This document shows positions 1 to 6,124 of a stretch of DNA of 7,297 bases, one piece after another. The position numbers were made by a program, and so were the translations under genes. The stretch's first letter is position 1, and each line of letters starts with the position of its first letter. Under the pieces are notes generated by a model. The model worked only from the letters and a program-made list of their open reading frames with translations, ran no database searches and was not told where the DNA came from. Source of the stretch: Bryobacteraceae bacterium (GTDB lineage Bacteria > Acidobacteriota > Terriglobia > Bryobacterales > Bryobacteraceae); NCBI GenBank assembly GCA_947456995.1, contig CANGVB010000177.1:1-7297 (forward strand). Reading direction: 5' to 3'.

Positions 1-231
1 ATCCGCGAGCTATGGAAAGACTTTCTCGATTCCATTGCAGCCAAACGCCTGCCCGCCTGCGACATCGAAAAGGGTCATCAGGCAACTGCAATGAGCATGC
101 TCGCCATTGCCTCACTCAAGCACGGCAAGAGTCTCGACTGGGACGGCAAGAGAGAGATCATTACCAACGAGCCCGCTGCCAATAAGCTCCTGTCGCGAAA
201 CTACCGCAAGGGCTACGATTACCCGAAGTGA
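1..231 (+). CDS. Gfo/Idh/MocA-family oxidoreductase, C-terminal fragment (5' end outside window)
   Basis: Open from the first base in frame 1 to a TGA at 229-231, leaving the last 76 residues. The visible tail has the pattern seen at the C-terminus of many sugar-type Gfo/Idh/MocA dehydrogenases: a WKDFLDSI segment, then EKGHQATAMSMLA with the family's conserved Glu-x-Gly-His stretch, then SLDWD, and finally an AANKLLSRNYRKGYDYP end. Such proteins are NAD(P)-dependent oxidoreductases acting on sugars, inositols or related polyols. The N-terminal Rossmann domain and the catalytic Lys and His lie outside the window, so substrate and activity cannot be judged. It converges on the ThiE/TenI-like gene and overlaps its 3' end by 13 bases, so there is no room for a separate terminator between them. 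Family assignment is fairly secure; function is not. Confidence 0.8.
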   Translation: MRELWKDFLDSIAAKRLPACDIEKGHQATAMSMLAIASLKHGKSLDWDGKREIITNEPAANKLLSRNYRKGYDYPK

Positions 232-740
232 TCGAAATATGAAATTCCGGCGATTCCCGCCGCACCGGCTTCAACACATAATCGTTCATTGGATTGTGTG
301 ATGCCTCCCAGCGCGAGCACTGGAATTTTGACTCGCGCCACAACTTCCGCCAGAGCAGCAACACCAAGAGCCGGCCCATAGCCGGGCTTTGAAGAACTTT
401 CAAAAATTGGGCTGAGGTAGGCGTAATCTGCCCCCTCTGCTTCGGCCCGCAACACATCGTCCAAACAGTGGCAGGAAACACCGATCATCAGATGCAAACC
501 AAAACGCTGCTTCAGCAAGATCGGAGCAATTCGATGCGAAGGCAGATGCACCCCATCAGCGCCTGAAGCAAGACAAACATCCATCCGGTCATTGATCAAA
601 AGCTTCCCTTGAAACCTTCGCCTCAAGTCCTGAGCGCGTGATAGCAACTCGCCGGCATCCAGATCCTTGGCCCGCAATTGAATCACGTCTGCCGCCGGCA
701 GACGCTTCAGGTCTCCAACACTGATGCAATGCCGCGTCAC
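219..740 (-). CDS. thiE: ThiE/TenI-family protein (thiamine phosphate synthase or thiazole tautomerase-like)
   Basis: A TIM-barrel protein of the ThiE/TenI family. ThiE joins the pyrimidine pyrophosphate and thiazole phosphate halves of thiamine; TenI aromatises the thiazole. From the chosen start, family motifs are QLRAK (21-25), LINDRMDV with Asn50 and Asp51, GADGVHLP (60-67), IGVSCH (86-91), SPIFESSSKPGYGPALG (110-126) and the phosphate-binding ALGGI (143-147). The start chosen is GTG at 740, which overlaps the modC stop as GTGA and puts the first barrel strand (RHCISVGD) at the N-terminus as the family expects. A longer GTG start at 779 is possible. No strong ribosome site precedes either, which fits coupling to modC. 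At 173 residues it is short and ends just after the last barrel strand. The ThiE metal-binding Asp expected after HLG appears replaced (HLPSHR), so TenI-like activity is a real alternative. No other thiamine gene is nearby. Confidence 0.85.
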   Translation of the reverse strand: MTRHCISVGDLKRLPAADVIQLRAKDLDAGELLSRAQDLRRRFQGKLLINDRMDVCLASGADGVHLPSHRIAPILLKQRFGLHLMIGVSCHCLDDVLRAEAEGADYAYLSPIFESSSKPGYGPALGVAALAEVVARVKIPVLALGGITQSNERLCVEAGAAGIAGISYFDHFG

Positions 741-1807
741 AGAATTCGAAGGCTGCTCGTCGGGAAGCGTAGCGTCCACTCGCGGTGGTGCCGATTCTCG
801 GCAAACTCCTCCAGCGGTAGCTCCACAATCAACCCGCCGGCGAAGTGCAGTAACGCAGTTCTGGCAGTCTCAGAAGCGGCTTCCAGCGTCAGCACCAGGC
901 TTCCCTTCTCTGCCTTTCCCATCTTCGGCGTCACCGCAATCTCATCCCTGCGCACGCAAACAGTTACACGATCACCAAGCAATCGCGCTGGATAGTAGGG
1001 CCCTTCAAGATCCACATCGTTCCACTTCAGCTTGCTGCGGTTGGCGCCAGGATCGAGTTGCTTGATCTCCGCTGGCAACAAATTGAACAGACCAAGCAGG
1101 TTGGCAACTCCAGCCGAAGCAGGCTGATTCAAAATCTCACGCGGGCTACCCGATTGAGCAACCCGGCCATCAATCAAAACATGCATCTGATCGGCAAGGA
1201 TAAAGGCTTCTTCGAGGTCATGCGTAACCAGCAACACAGGAACAGCGAACTCATCGCGAAGCCTCGCCAGGATCTCGTAGAATTCATGACGCAGCGTTGT
1301 ATCGAGCCCAGTAGAAGGCTCATCGAGCAACAAGACTGCAGGCTCAACAACCAGTGCCCGGGCAATTGAACACCGTTGCCGCTGTCCGCCCGACACCTCA
1401 TTGGGCTTCCGTCCGGCAATTTCGGTCAGACGAAATGATTCCAGCAATTGAGTCACCTTGCGGTGCCGTTCCAGCTTCGGCAATGATGTCGCGGCAAAGG
1501 CCAGATTCTCACGCAAACTCATGTGCGGAAACAAAGCGTGACGCTGAAACAAATACCCGCAGCCCCGCTGCTGTGGCGGGAGGAAAACTCCGGTCCCAAC
1601 ATCTACGAGCAAACGATCATTCAGAAGGATGCGCCCGCCATCCGGCTTCGAAAAACCCGCAATCAAGTCCAGCGTTAAGGACTTGCCAGACCCGCTTGGG
1701 CCAAACAGGACGGTAGTGCCGGCACCCACCTGAAATTGAGCATTCAGCTCAAAACCGGCAGCATCCCCTGCCGGTGCAAAACGCTTCTGTAAACGTACTT
1801 CGAGCAT
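737..1807 (-). CDS. modC: Molybdate ABC transporter ATP-binding protein ModC
   Basis: The cytoplasmic ATPase that powers molybdate (possibly tungstate) import with ModB. All ABC landmarks are visible in the 356 residues: Walker A GPSGSGKS (36-43), Q-loop Gln88 in YLFQRHALFPHMSLRENL, signature VSGGQRQR (138-145, Val in place of the usual Leu), Walker B LLLD with catalytic Glu163 (159-163), D-loop STGLD (165-169) and switch His196 in LLVTHD. The YLFQRHALFPHM stretch and the pairing with a ModB-type permease point to the ModC group. The C-terminal 120 or so residues form a single TOBE/Mop-like region, recognised mainly by length and by the VCVRRDEI stretch, the usual oxyanion-sensing place in ModC. 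ATG at 1807 lies 4 bases after the modB stop, with only a weak purine run AAAGAG directly before it, so it probably depends on coupling. Its stop overlaps the next gene's start. Confidence 0.93.
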   Translation of the reverse strand: MLEVRLQKRFAPAGDAAGFELNAQFQVGAGTTVLFGPSGSGKSLTLDLIAGFSKPDGGRILLNDRLLVDVGTGVFLPPQQRGCGYLFQRHALFPHMSLRENLAFAATSLPKLERHRKVTQLLESFRLTEIAGRKPNEVSGGQRQRCSIARALVVEPAVLLLDEPSTGLDTTLRHEFYEILARLRDEFAVPVLLVTHDLEEAFILADQMHVLIDGRVAQSGSPREILNQPASAGVANLLGLFNLLPAEIKQLDPGANRSKLKWNDVDLEGPYYPARLLGDRVTVCVRRDEIAVTPKMGKAEKGSLVLTLEAASETARTALLHFAGGLIVELPLEEFAENRHHREWTLRFPTSSLRIL

Positions 1808-1811
1808 CTCT

Positions 1812-2477
1812 TTAACTACGCAAGGCCTGCGGCGGATTCATTCGATTTGCAAGCCAAACGACAAGTAACCCGATCGCGGAGACAATCAACACGAGCGTCC
1901 GCGCGAGCGAGGCGTTGCCAGATTCCACTGCGTCGTAGATTGCGACGGAAAGTGTCTGTGTCTTGCCGGGGATGTTTCCAGCGATCATGATCGTCACTCC
2001 AAAATCTCCCAGGCTACGTGCAAAAGCCAGCACAGCAGAAGCGGCAATCGCCCGCTGGCACAAAGGCAACACCACGCGCAAATAGATCGTCCATTCCGGC
2101 AATCCAAGGCTCCGGGCCGCCTTGATATAGATCGGGTCCACACTCTCAATCGCCGCGCGAAGGTACTTGGTCAGCAAAGGAGCCGAGTGAACAACAGCCG
2201 CGATTACTGCCGCTTTCGGAGTAAATACAAGCGGACTGCCCGTCAACGATTCCCATACCCTACCCAGCCACGACTCACGACCCAAAACAATCAGCAGGTA
2301 ATAGCCAAGCACTGTCGGCGGCAAGACTAAAGGCAGCGAAATCGCCGCATCCAGCAAATCCTTCCCACGGAATTCAAGAAAGCTGAGTGCCCACGCCACA
2401 AGCAGTGCAATCGTCAGCGAGATTGCGGTAGCGGCAATAGCGACTTCTAGACTCAGTACGAGGGGAAAGTAATCCAT
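1812..2477 (-). CDS. modB: Molybdate ABC transporter permease ModB
   Basis: Inner-membrane permease for molybdate, working with ModC. The 221 residues match the usual ModB length and start a few residues before the first helix (about 5-32). Further hydrophobic stretches lie at roughly 44-66, 88-103, 143-166 and 195-213. The cytoplasmic EAA-type loop that docks on the ATPase is at 119-138 (KAARSLGLPEWTIYLRVVLP). It is followed by FARSLGDFGVTIMIAGNIPG and KTQTL (152-176), a stretch highly typical of ModB rather than of sulfate or phosphate permeases. ATG at 2477 overlaps the TAA of the upstream ThuA-like gene by one base (TAATG), so ribosomes may reinitiate from that gene. No ModA-type binding-protein gene is adjacent; if this transporter is functional, its binding protein is encoded elsewhere or has been replaced. 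Confidence 0.93.
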   Translation of the reverse strand: MDYFPLVLSLEVAIAATAISLTIALLVAWALSFLEFRGKDLLDAAISLPLVLPPTVLGYYLLIVLGRESWLGRVWESLTGSPLVFTPKAAVIAAVVHSAPLLTKYLRAAIESVDPIYIKAARSLGLPEWTIYLRVVLPLCQRAIAASAVLAFARSLGDFGVTIMIAGNIPGKTQTLSVAIYDAVESGNASLARTLVLIVSAIGLLVVWLANRMNPPQALRS

Positions 2478-3301
2478 TACTGCAAAGGCCTGGTGCGAGG
2501 AGTTGCGTCACCCTCGGTCATCTTCAGCGCCCACTTGATCGCTTCGGTATACATCTTCCGGATGTCGGGGCGGTTCAATGCCTGATCATGGTGTCCAAAG
2601 GTGGAGTAGAACACTCGCCCCTTGCCGTATTCCTTCACCCAGGCAACCGCAAAATCCCCGTCCGTGCGACGAATATTTTTGGCCTTCATGTCCAGCTTCG
2701 ATTCATCAAGCCGTGCCAGTACGCGCACCTTGTCTCGAGAATACGCCCGAGCCTGGTAGATTTCGTCGTTAATGACAAAGGCCTTCGGAAAGTGCGCAGT
2801 TGCAGGATGCTCACGATCCTCAACAATCACTGGTGCGTCGAATGTATTCCACGGATGACTGTCAAAATAACCACCCACCATCTCGCCGTACTCTGGCCAT
2901 TGGTAGTTGGTATCAATCGCCGTATGTCCGCCAATAAAGCCCTTACCGTCATCCTTGATAAAGCTCAGCAGTGCTGCCTTTTGCTCGTCATCCATCACAA
3001 GCTCGCCCGTCGTATGGAAGTACACGGCGTCAAAGTAATCCAGATTCCGCTTATTCGCACCCAGTTTCTTCTTGGTGATGAATTCACTGCTCGTCTGAAT
3101 ATAGGTGTCCCAAAGGCCCGTTTCTTTACCAAGGTCGTAAATCATGTGCAGCGCAGTCGAGGTTGCATCATGATGAAATCCACGTGTTTCGCCGATTGCA
3201 AGCACCCGCTTGCGCTTGATCTGGGGCTGCGCCTCAGAGCAGGTTGTGCCTAGACCCAACAGAACAAACAGGGCTGCACTGACTCGAAAAAACGATTTCA
3301 T
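2477..3301 (-). CDS. Secreted ThuA-like domain protein
   Basis: A 274-residue protein with a Sec-type signal peptide: basic MKSFFR, a hydrophobic core from about 7 to 20 and a likely cut after SEA at residue 24. Cys21 is not in a convincing lipobox. The mature part is a ThuA-like domain (trehalose-utilisation family, class I glutamine-amidotransferase-like fold). Recognisable blocks are RGFHHD (40-45), GGHTAIDTNYQWPEYG (124-139), GGYFDSHPW (143-151), INDEIYQ (177-183), FAVAWVKEYGKGRVFYS (217-233) and FGHHD (235-239). Homologues in Bacteroidota, Planctomycetota and Acidobacteriota often sit with Gfo/Idh oxidoreductases and are linked to 3-keto-sugar metabolism, though their chemistry is poorly defined. 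It heads the operon with modB, modC and the ThiE/TenI-like gene. ATG at 3301 has a good ribosome site (GGAGAG, 6 bases upstream). A Gfo/Idh gene is divergent just upstream. Confidence 0.88.
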   Translation of the reverse strand: MKSFFRVSAALFVLLGLGTTCSEAQPQIKRKRVLAIGETRGFHHDATSTALHMIYDLGKETGLWDTYIQTSSEFITKKKLGANKRNLDYFDAVYFHTTGELVMDDEQKAALLSFIKDDGKGFIGGHTAIDTNYQWPEYGEMVGGYFDSHPWNTFDAPVIVEDREHPATAHFPKAFVINDEIYQARAYSRDKVRVLARLDESKLDMKAKNIRRTDGDFAVAWVKEYGKGRVFYSTFGHHDQALNRPDIRKMYTEAIKWALKMTEGDATPRTRPLQ

Positions 3302-3349
3302 TTTTGACTCTCCGAATGGGAATCATAACGCAGATGAAATACTAGTAGT
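3302..3349. promoter_or_regulatory. Divergent intergenic region, probable promoters for both flanking operons
   Basis: These 48 bases separate the ThuA-mod operon (minus) from the Gfo/Idh-TonB operon (plus), so both promoters probably lie here or inside the opposite gene. On the minus strand TATGAT (3322-3327) matches a -10 box at five of six positions and would give a leader of about 14 bases carrying the GGAGAG site; no good -35 box is seen 16-18 bases behind it. On the plus strand TTGACT (3304-3309) resembles a -35 box but has no well-spaced -10 box. No clear inverted repeat for a regulator was seen. The promoter role rests mainly on gene orientation. Confidence 0.4.
3308..3313 (-). promoter_or_regulatory. 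Ribosome binding site of the ThuA-like gene
   Basis: On the minus strand the sequence GGAGAG lies 6 bases before the ATG at 3301. It is one of the few clear Shine-Dalgarno sequences in the window and supports 3301 as the start of the operon's first gene. Confidence 0.6.
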
Positions 3350-4330
3350 TTGGAAAGTCACGAGAAAACAGTCCGCATCGCCGTAGCAGGCGCAGGCGCG
3401 TTCGGACGCAACCACATTCGAGTTTTAAAAGAGCTACCCGGTGCAACGCTCACTGGCCTCTATGATCGAGATCCGGCAACTGCAGCGGCAGCTTCCACCG
3501 AGTTCGGCATACCAGCCTTTGACTCGCTGGAAGCTCTCGCCCAAGCCTCGCAAGCCTGCATTGTTGCTGTCCCAACCATTGCCCATTCCGAGGTTGGAGG
3601 CAAACTGCTCGAAGCGGGCCTCGACATCCTGGTAGAGAAGCCAATTGCGCTCGATCTCGCCAGTGCCCAACATCTGGTGAGCCTCGCAGCCCAGCACCAA
3701 CGCATCCTGCAGGTGGGTCATCTCGAACGATTTAACCCTGCCGTCACCGCACTCGAAAAAGCCATCACACTTCCTCTCTTCTTTGAGATCCATCGCCTCA
3801 GCGTCTTCACGCCCCGCAGCCTCGACGTGGACGTGGTGCTCGATCTGATGATCCACGACATCGAAATCCTCCTTGCACTCACAGGAAAAGAACCCGTCGG
3901 CATCCAGGCCGCCGGCATCCACATATTAAGTGAAAAAGTCGACATCGCCAACGTACGCATGGAATTCCCCGGAGGCGTCATCGCAAACCTTACCGCTAGC
4001 CGCGCATCTACAGAGAGAGTCCGAAAGCTCCGTGTCTTCCAACCTGGCGCTTATCTCAGCATGGATTACGCAAAGCAGGAGCTTTTCGGAATCGAAATCG
4101 GCCCCCAGCGGCAAGTCCGCATCAAGCCACAACTGGTCGTCAAGAGCGAGCCCCTGCGGCTTGAACTCGAAGCATTTCTGAGTAGCGTTTCAACCCGCGA
4201 GAAACCCAAAGTGGATGGTGAAACGTCTTTAAGGGCATTGCGGGTAGCACTGGATGTTGTAGATAAAATTGAATTGCACGCAAGCGTCGTATCCGAAACT
4301 CTGAAAGTTGCTGGCTATCCTTCCTACTGA
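3350..4330 (+). CDS. Gfo/Idh/MocA-family oxidoreductase, possibly UDP-GlcNAc 3-dehydrogenase-like
   Basis: A complete 326-residue NAD(P)-dependent oxidoreductase. The N-terminal Rossmann fold shows GAGAFG (14-19) and an acidic Asp39 at the end of the second strand, suggesting NAD preference. The Gfo/Idh EKP motif with its conserved Lys is at 96-98, GHLERFNP at 123-130, and DLMIHDIE (165-172) carries the likely catalytic His169 with Asp170. The GHLERFNP and IHDIE combination is what I associate with oxidoreductases near lipid A genes, including GnnA-type UDP-GlcNAc 3-dehydrogenases; this is from memory and no lpx or gnnB gene lies in the window. The start is TTG at 3350: an in-frame stop at 3335-3337 rules out earlier starts and the Rossmann strand begins at residue 8. 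No ribosome site is obvious. The gene is divergent from the ThuA-like gene and overlaps the next, TonB-like gene by 23 bases if that gene starts at 4308. Confidence 0.88.
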   Translation: MESHEKTVRIAVAGAGAFGRNHIRVLKELPGATLTGLYDRDPATAAAASTEFGIPAFDSLEALAQASQACIVAVPTIAHSEVGGKLLEAGLDILVEKPIALDLASAQHLVSLAAQHQRILQVGHLERFNPAVTALEKAITLPLFFEIHRLSVFTPRSLDVDVVLDLMIHDIEILLALTGKEPVGIQAAGIHILSEKVDIANVRMEFPGGVIANLTASRASTERVRKLRVFQPGAYLSMDYAKQELFGIEIGPQRQVRIKPQLVVKSEPLRLELEAFLSSVSTREKPKVDGETSLRALRVALDVVDKIELHASVVSETLKVAGYPSY

Positions 4331-5342
4331 TCCAATTGAGCAGCCAATTCCAGATCTCAATCTCATTCGAGATTGGGACGACGGATCCATGCGCCCCAAG
4401 ATTGGGCTGGTCTCAGCCCTCTCGATCGCCTTCCACCTGATCCTGTTCAGCGTGATCCTGGCTACCCCGCGAAGTTTCTTTGAAAGCAATCCCCGCAACC
4501 CGCTTGACATCCAGCAGGTTGAGCGCAAAGTTACTCCCCTTACCGCCCCGCGCTTTGAACTCACCCAAAAAGAACCCAACAAGGGTCCGGTAAAACAGGA
4601 ACTCACCCTCGACGACCTCACCGCCAGCATGCAACAGAAGCGGACTCCCAAGACCTACATTCCGCCACCAACTCCAACGCAGAAGGCAGAGCCCGCCCCA
4701 CGCCCCGTAGAGGCACCGCCACAGATCCAGGCATCGATCCCTGACAACAGAACGCTCGCACAACTCGGCACGCCCCAGATTGCACCACCTGAGCTGAAGC
4801 CTCTGGAGCAACCCAAACGAAGCCCCTTTGAAACCGCAGGCCAGAGTGCCGGAGTCAGGAAAGGCAGCGAAGACGGTCGCATTCCAGAGATGAAGCGCCA
4901 GAGCATCGACGAACTAATGCGTCAAAGCATCCCTGGCTCACAAGGCACCAGCGGCCAAATCGTTACGGACTTGCCGTCTCAAACGAACCCAATGCAACCC
5001 CAGAGCCAAATCGGCTCAAGCCTGGAACTGTTGAGTGACCCGCAAGGGGTCGACTTCCGCCCTTACCTCAAGCGCATCCTTGCCATCGTCCGTCGTAACT
5101 GGTTTGCCGTCATCCCCGAAAGCGCTCGCTTCGGCCGTCGTGGCAGAACCATGATTCAGTTCTCAATCAGCAAAGATGGCCGCGTACCCAAACTTGTCAT
5201 CTCCGGCCCATCCGGAACCGAAGCGCTAGACCGTGCGGCAGTCGCGGGTATCAGCGCTTCCAATCCATTCCCGGCACTGCCACCAGAATTCAAGGGTGAA
5301 GTCATCCGCCTGCAGTTCGGCTTCTCCTACAACATGCCATGA
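4308..5342 (+). CDS. TonB-like energy-transducer family protein
   Basis: A 344-residue single-span inner-membrane protein with TonB architecture. It has a short charged cytoplasmic N-terminus, one helix at about 33-52, a long proline- and glutamine-rich periplasmic stretch (about 55-245) including a PPPTPTQKAEPAPRP-type segment, and a C-terminal domain from about 249. That domain has the TonB/TolA-like pattern: YLKRILAIVRRNWF, then MIQFSISKDGRV, then LDRAAVAGI and NPFPALPPEF. Ser39 and His43 in the helix form the SxxxH spacing that is functionally important in TonB, which couples proton flow through ExbB/ExbD to outer-membrane transport. No exbB, exbD or receptor gene is present, so its partner is unknown. 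The TTG at 4308 overlaps the upstream gene by 23 bases; an ATG at 4389 would give 317 residues and still keep the helix. I favour the longer form because 4331-4388 reads as plausible coding sequence (DLNLIRDWDD), but the start is uncertain. Confidence 0.82.
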   Translation: MLAILPTDPIEQPIPDLNLIRDWDDGSMRPKIGLVSALSIAFHLILFSVILATPRSFFESNPRNPLDIQQVERKVTPLTAPRFELTQKEPNKGPVKQELTLDDLTASMQQKRTPKTYIPPPTPTQKAEPAPRPVEAPPQIQASIPDNRTLAQLGTPQIAPPELKPLEQPKRSPFETAGQSAGVRKGSEDGRIPEMKRQSIDELMRQSIPGSQGTSGQIVTDLPSQTNPMQPQSQIGSSLELLSDPQGVDFRPYLKRILAIVRRNWFAVIPESARFGRRGRTMIQFSISKDGRVPKLVISGPSGTEALDRAAVAGISASNPFPALPPEFKGEVIRLQFGFSYNMP

Positions 5343-5566
5343 TCAGCAACCGCAAACTCCTACTAGCCCTTGCCGCTTATGCGCTCATCGCACTCTCGGC
5401 GTACTACACCCTCAGCGAGAACATGCGCCTGGCAATTTGGGTACTTATGGGCGGACTCGCCCTAAAGACTCTCGTTGCGGCCCAGCAGCTTCGCACCCAG
5501 CATTCCACCGAGGCTGCTGAGCGTGGTGGCGCCAACGAAGTAGATTCCCATAAACAACAGGATTGA
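5339..5566 (+). CDS. Small two-helix membrane protein
   Basis: A 75-residue hypothetical protein. Its ATG overlaps the stop of the TonB-like gene as ATGA, the typical junction of translationally coupled genes and the best argument that it is real. Two hydrophobic segments, about residues 7-24 and 31-48, are joined by a short polar turn (TLSENMR), followed by a polar, charged tail of about 27 residues. This predicts a small inner-membrane hairpin. The last 35 codons overlap, on the opposite strand, the 3' end of the zinc-ribbon membrane protein gene, so that part of the sequence is under two coding constraints. No function can be assigned. Given its position it may assist the TonB-like protein or the envelope function of this operon; that is inference. 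The tail might be poorly conserved in relatives. Confidence 0.6.
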   Translation: MISNRKLLLALAAYALIALSAYYTLSENMRLAIWVLMGGLALKTLVAAQQLRTQHSTEAAERGGANEVDSHKQQD

Positions 5567-6124
5567 CAAGCCCAGCATCACGGGATTTTCAAATATTTCC
5601 TTGACCCGTGCAAGGTCCGATTCAGAGAAGCTTCCCTGCAACGCCGCTTCCTGAATCTTCTGCATCTCCCCGGATTCAATCGCGGGGATCACACTGATCG
5701 TGAATAGAATCAAAAACAGGGCAAACAAAAACACGCCGGTAATCCAGCCCATCCTAGCGCCAGCAAGCACCGTCAAGTTGGCCCCAGTTCGGCGCTGATA
5801 AAACCAGACACTCAACACCCCTGCAGCGAGCGTGGGCAGAATGATCCCTAGCAGCGGCATGCCGCTGAAGCCGGCCAACGGGACAAACAAAACCATCGCA
5901 ATCGCAGCCACCAGCAAAGCCACCCGCACAGCAGCACCATTGCTGAAGTTGATCTCCGCCACAGAGCTGCTCAACTCAACCTTGTCGAGCAGTTGCTCCA
6001 TCTCTTGCGGGACTTCGCTCACCTCTTCTTCATCAACCGGCATTTCAAACGTAGGCTTGCCGCAGCGATGACAAAACTTGGCACCTTCGACGAGTTGCGT
6101 TCCACAATTGCAGACTTCTAACAC
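5462..6124 (-). CDS. Zinc-ribbon multi-helix membrane protein
   Basis: A 220-residue hypothetical membrane protein. The N-terminus is a short zinc ribbon with Cys5, Cys7, Cys18 and Cys21 (CNCG then FCHRCG); the first pair is CxC rather than the usual CxxC. An acidic linker follows (about 28-50, rich in Glu, Asp and Val), then about four hydrophobic helices near 65-86, 89-108, 125-147 and 181-205, with a glycine-rich end (LGGMLGAKLLG). An amphipathic, charged stretch lies between helices three and four (about 149-180). It resembles the many bacterial proteins with a zinc ribbon fused to an integral membrane domain, usually of unknown function. The start is GTG at 6124, needed to include Cys5; an AAGG lies too close to it to be a normal ribosome site. 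It is divergent from the dehydrogenase gene and convergent with the small membrane protein gene. Confidence 0.78.
   Translation of the reverse strand: MLEVCNCGTQLVEGAKFCHRCGKPTFEMPVDEEEVSEVPQEMEQLLDKVELSSSVAEINFSNGAAVRVALLVAAIAMVLFVPLAGFSGMPLLGIILPTLAAGVLSVWFYQRRTGANLTVLAGARMGWITGVFLFALFLILFTISVIPAIESGEMQKIQEAALQGSFSESDLARVKEIFENPVMLGLSILLFMGIYFVGATTLSSLGGMLGAKLLGRNESL

Noticed and set aside
161..481. A 106-residue minus-strand open frame overlapping the ThiE/TenI-like gene in another frame
   Set aside because: Same-strand alternate frame over conserved barrel motifs; no independent support.
678..1716. Several plus-strand open frames of 100-120 residues opposite modC
   Set aside because: All are opposite a gene with complete ABC ATPase motifs; none has a recognisable domain or start context.
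2588..3253. A 221-residue open frame on the plus strand opposite the ThuA-like gene
   Set aside because: It lies entirely inside a well-supported gene on the other strand, shows no recognisable motif and reads as an antisense shadow.
3304..3309. TTGACT as the -35 box of the plus-strand operon
   Set aside because: No -10 box at 16-18 bases; the nearest AT-rich hexamers are 13-14 or 28 bases away, so it was not called as a promoter on its own.
3434..3922. A 162-residue open frame on the minus strand opposite the Gfo/Idh gene
   Set aside because: Antisense to Rossmann-fold and EKP coding sequence; cysteine-, acid- and histidine-rich composition without domain pattern, as expected from a shadow frame.
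4229..4811. Minus-strand open frames (140 and 132 residues) opposite the TonB-like gene
   Set aside because: Both are antisense to the proline-rich stretch of a better supported gene and have skewed Gly/Arg/Ser composition.
4870..4935. A short repeated RQSI motif in the TonB-like protein linker
   Set aside because: Only two copies ten residues apart, with diverged codons; too little to call a repeat.
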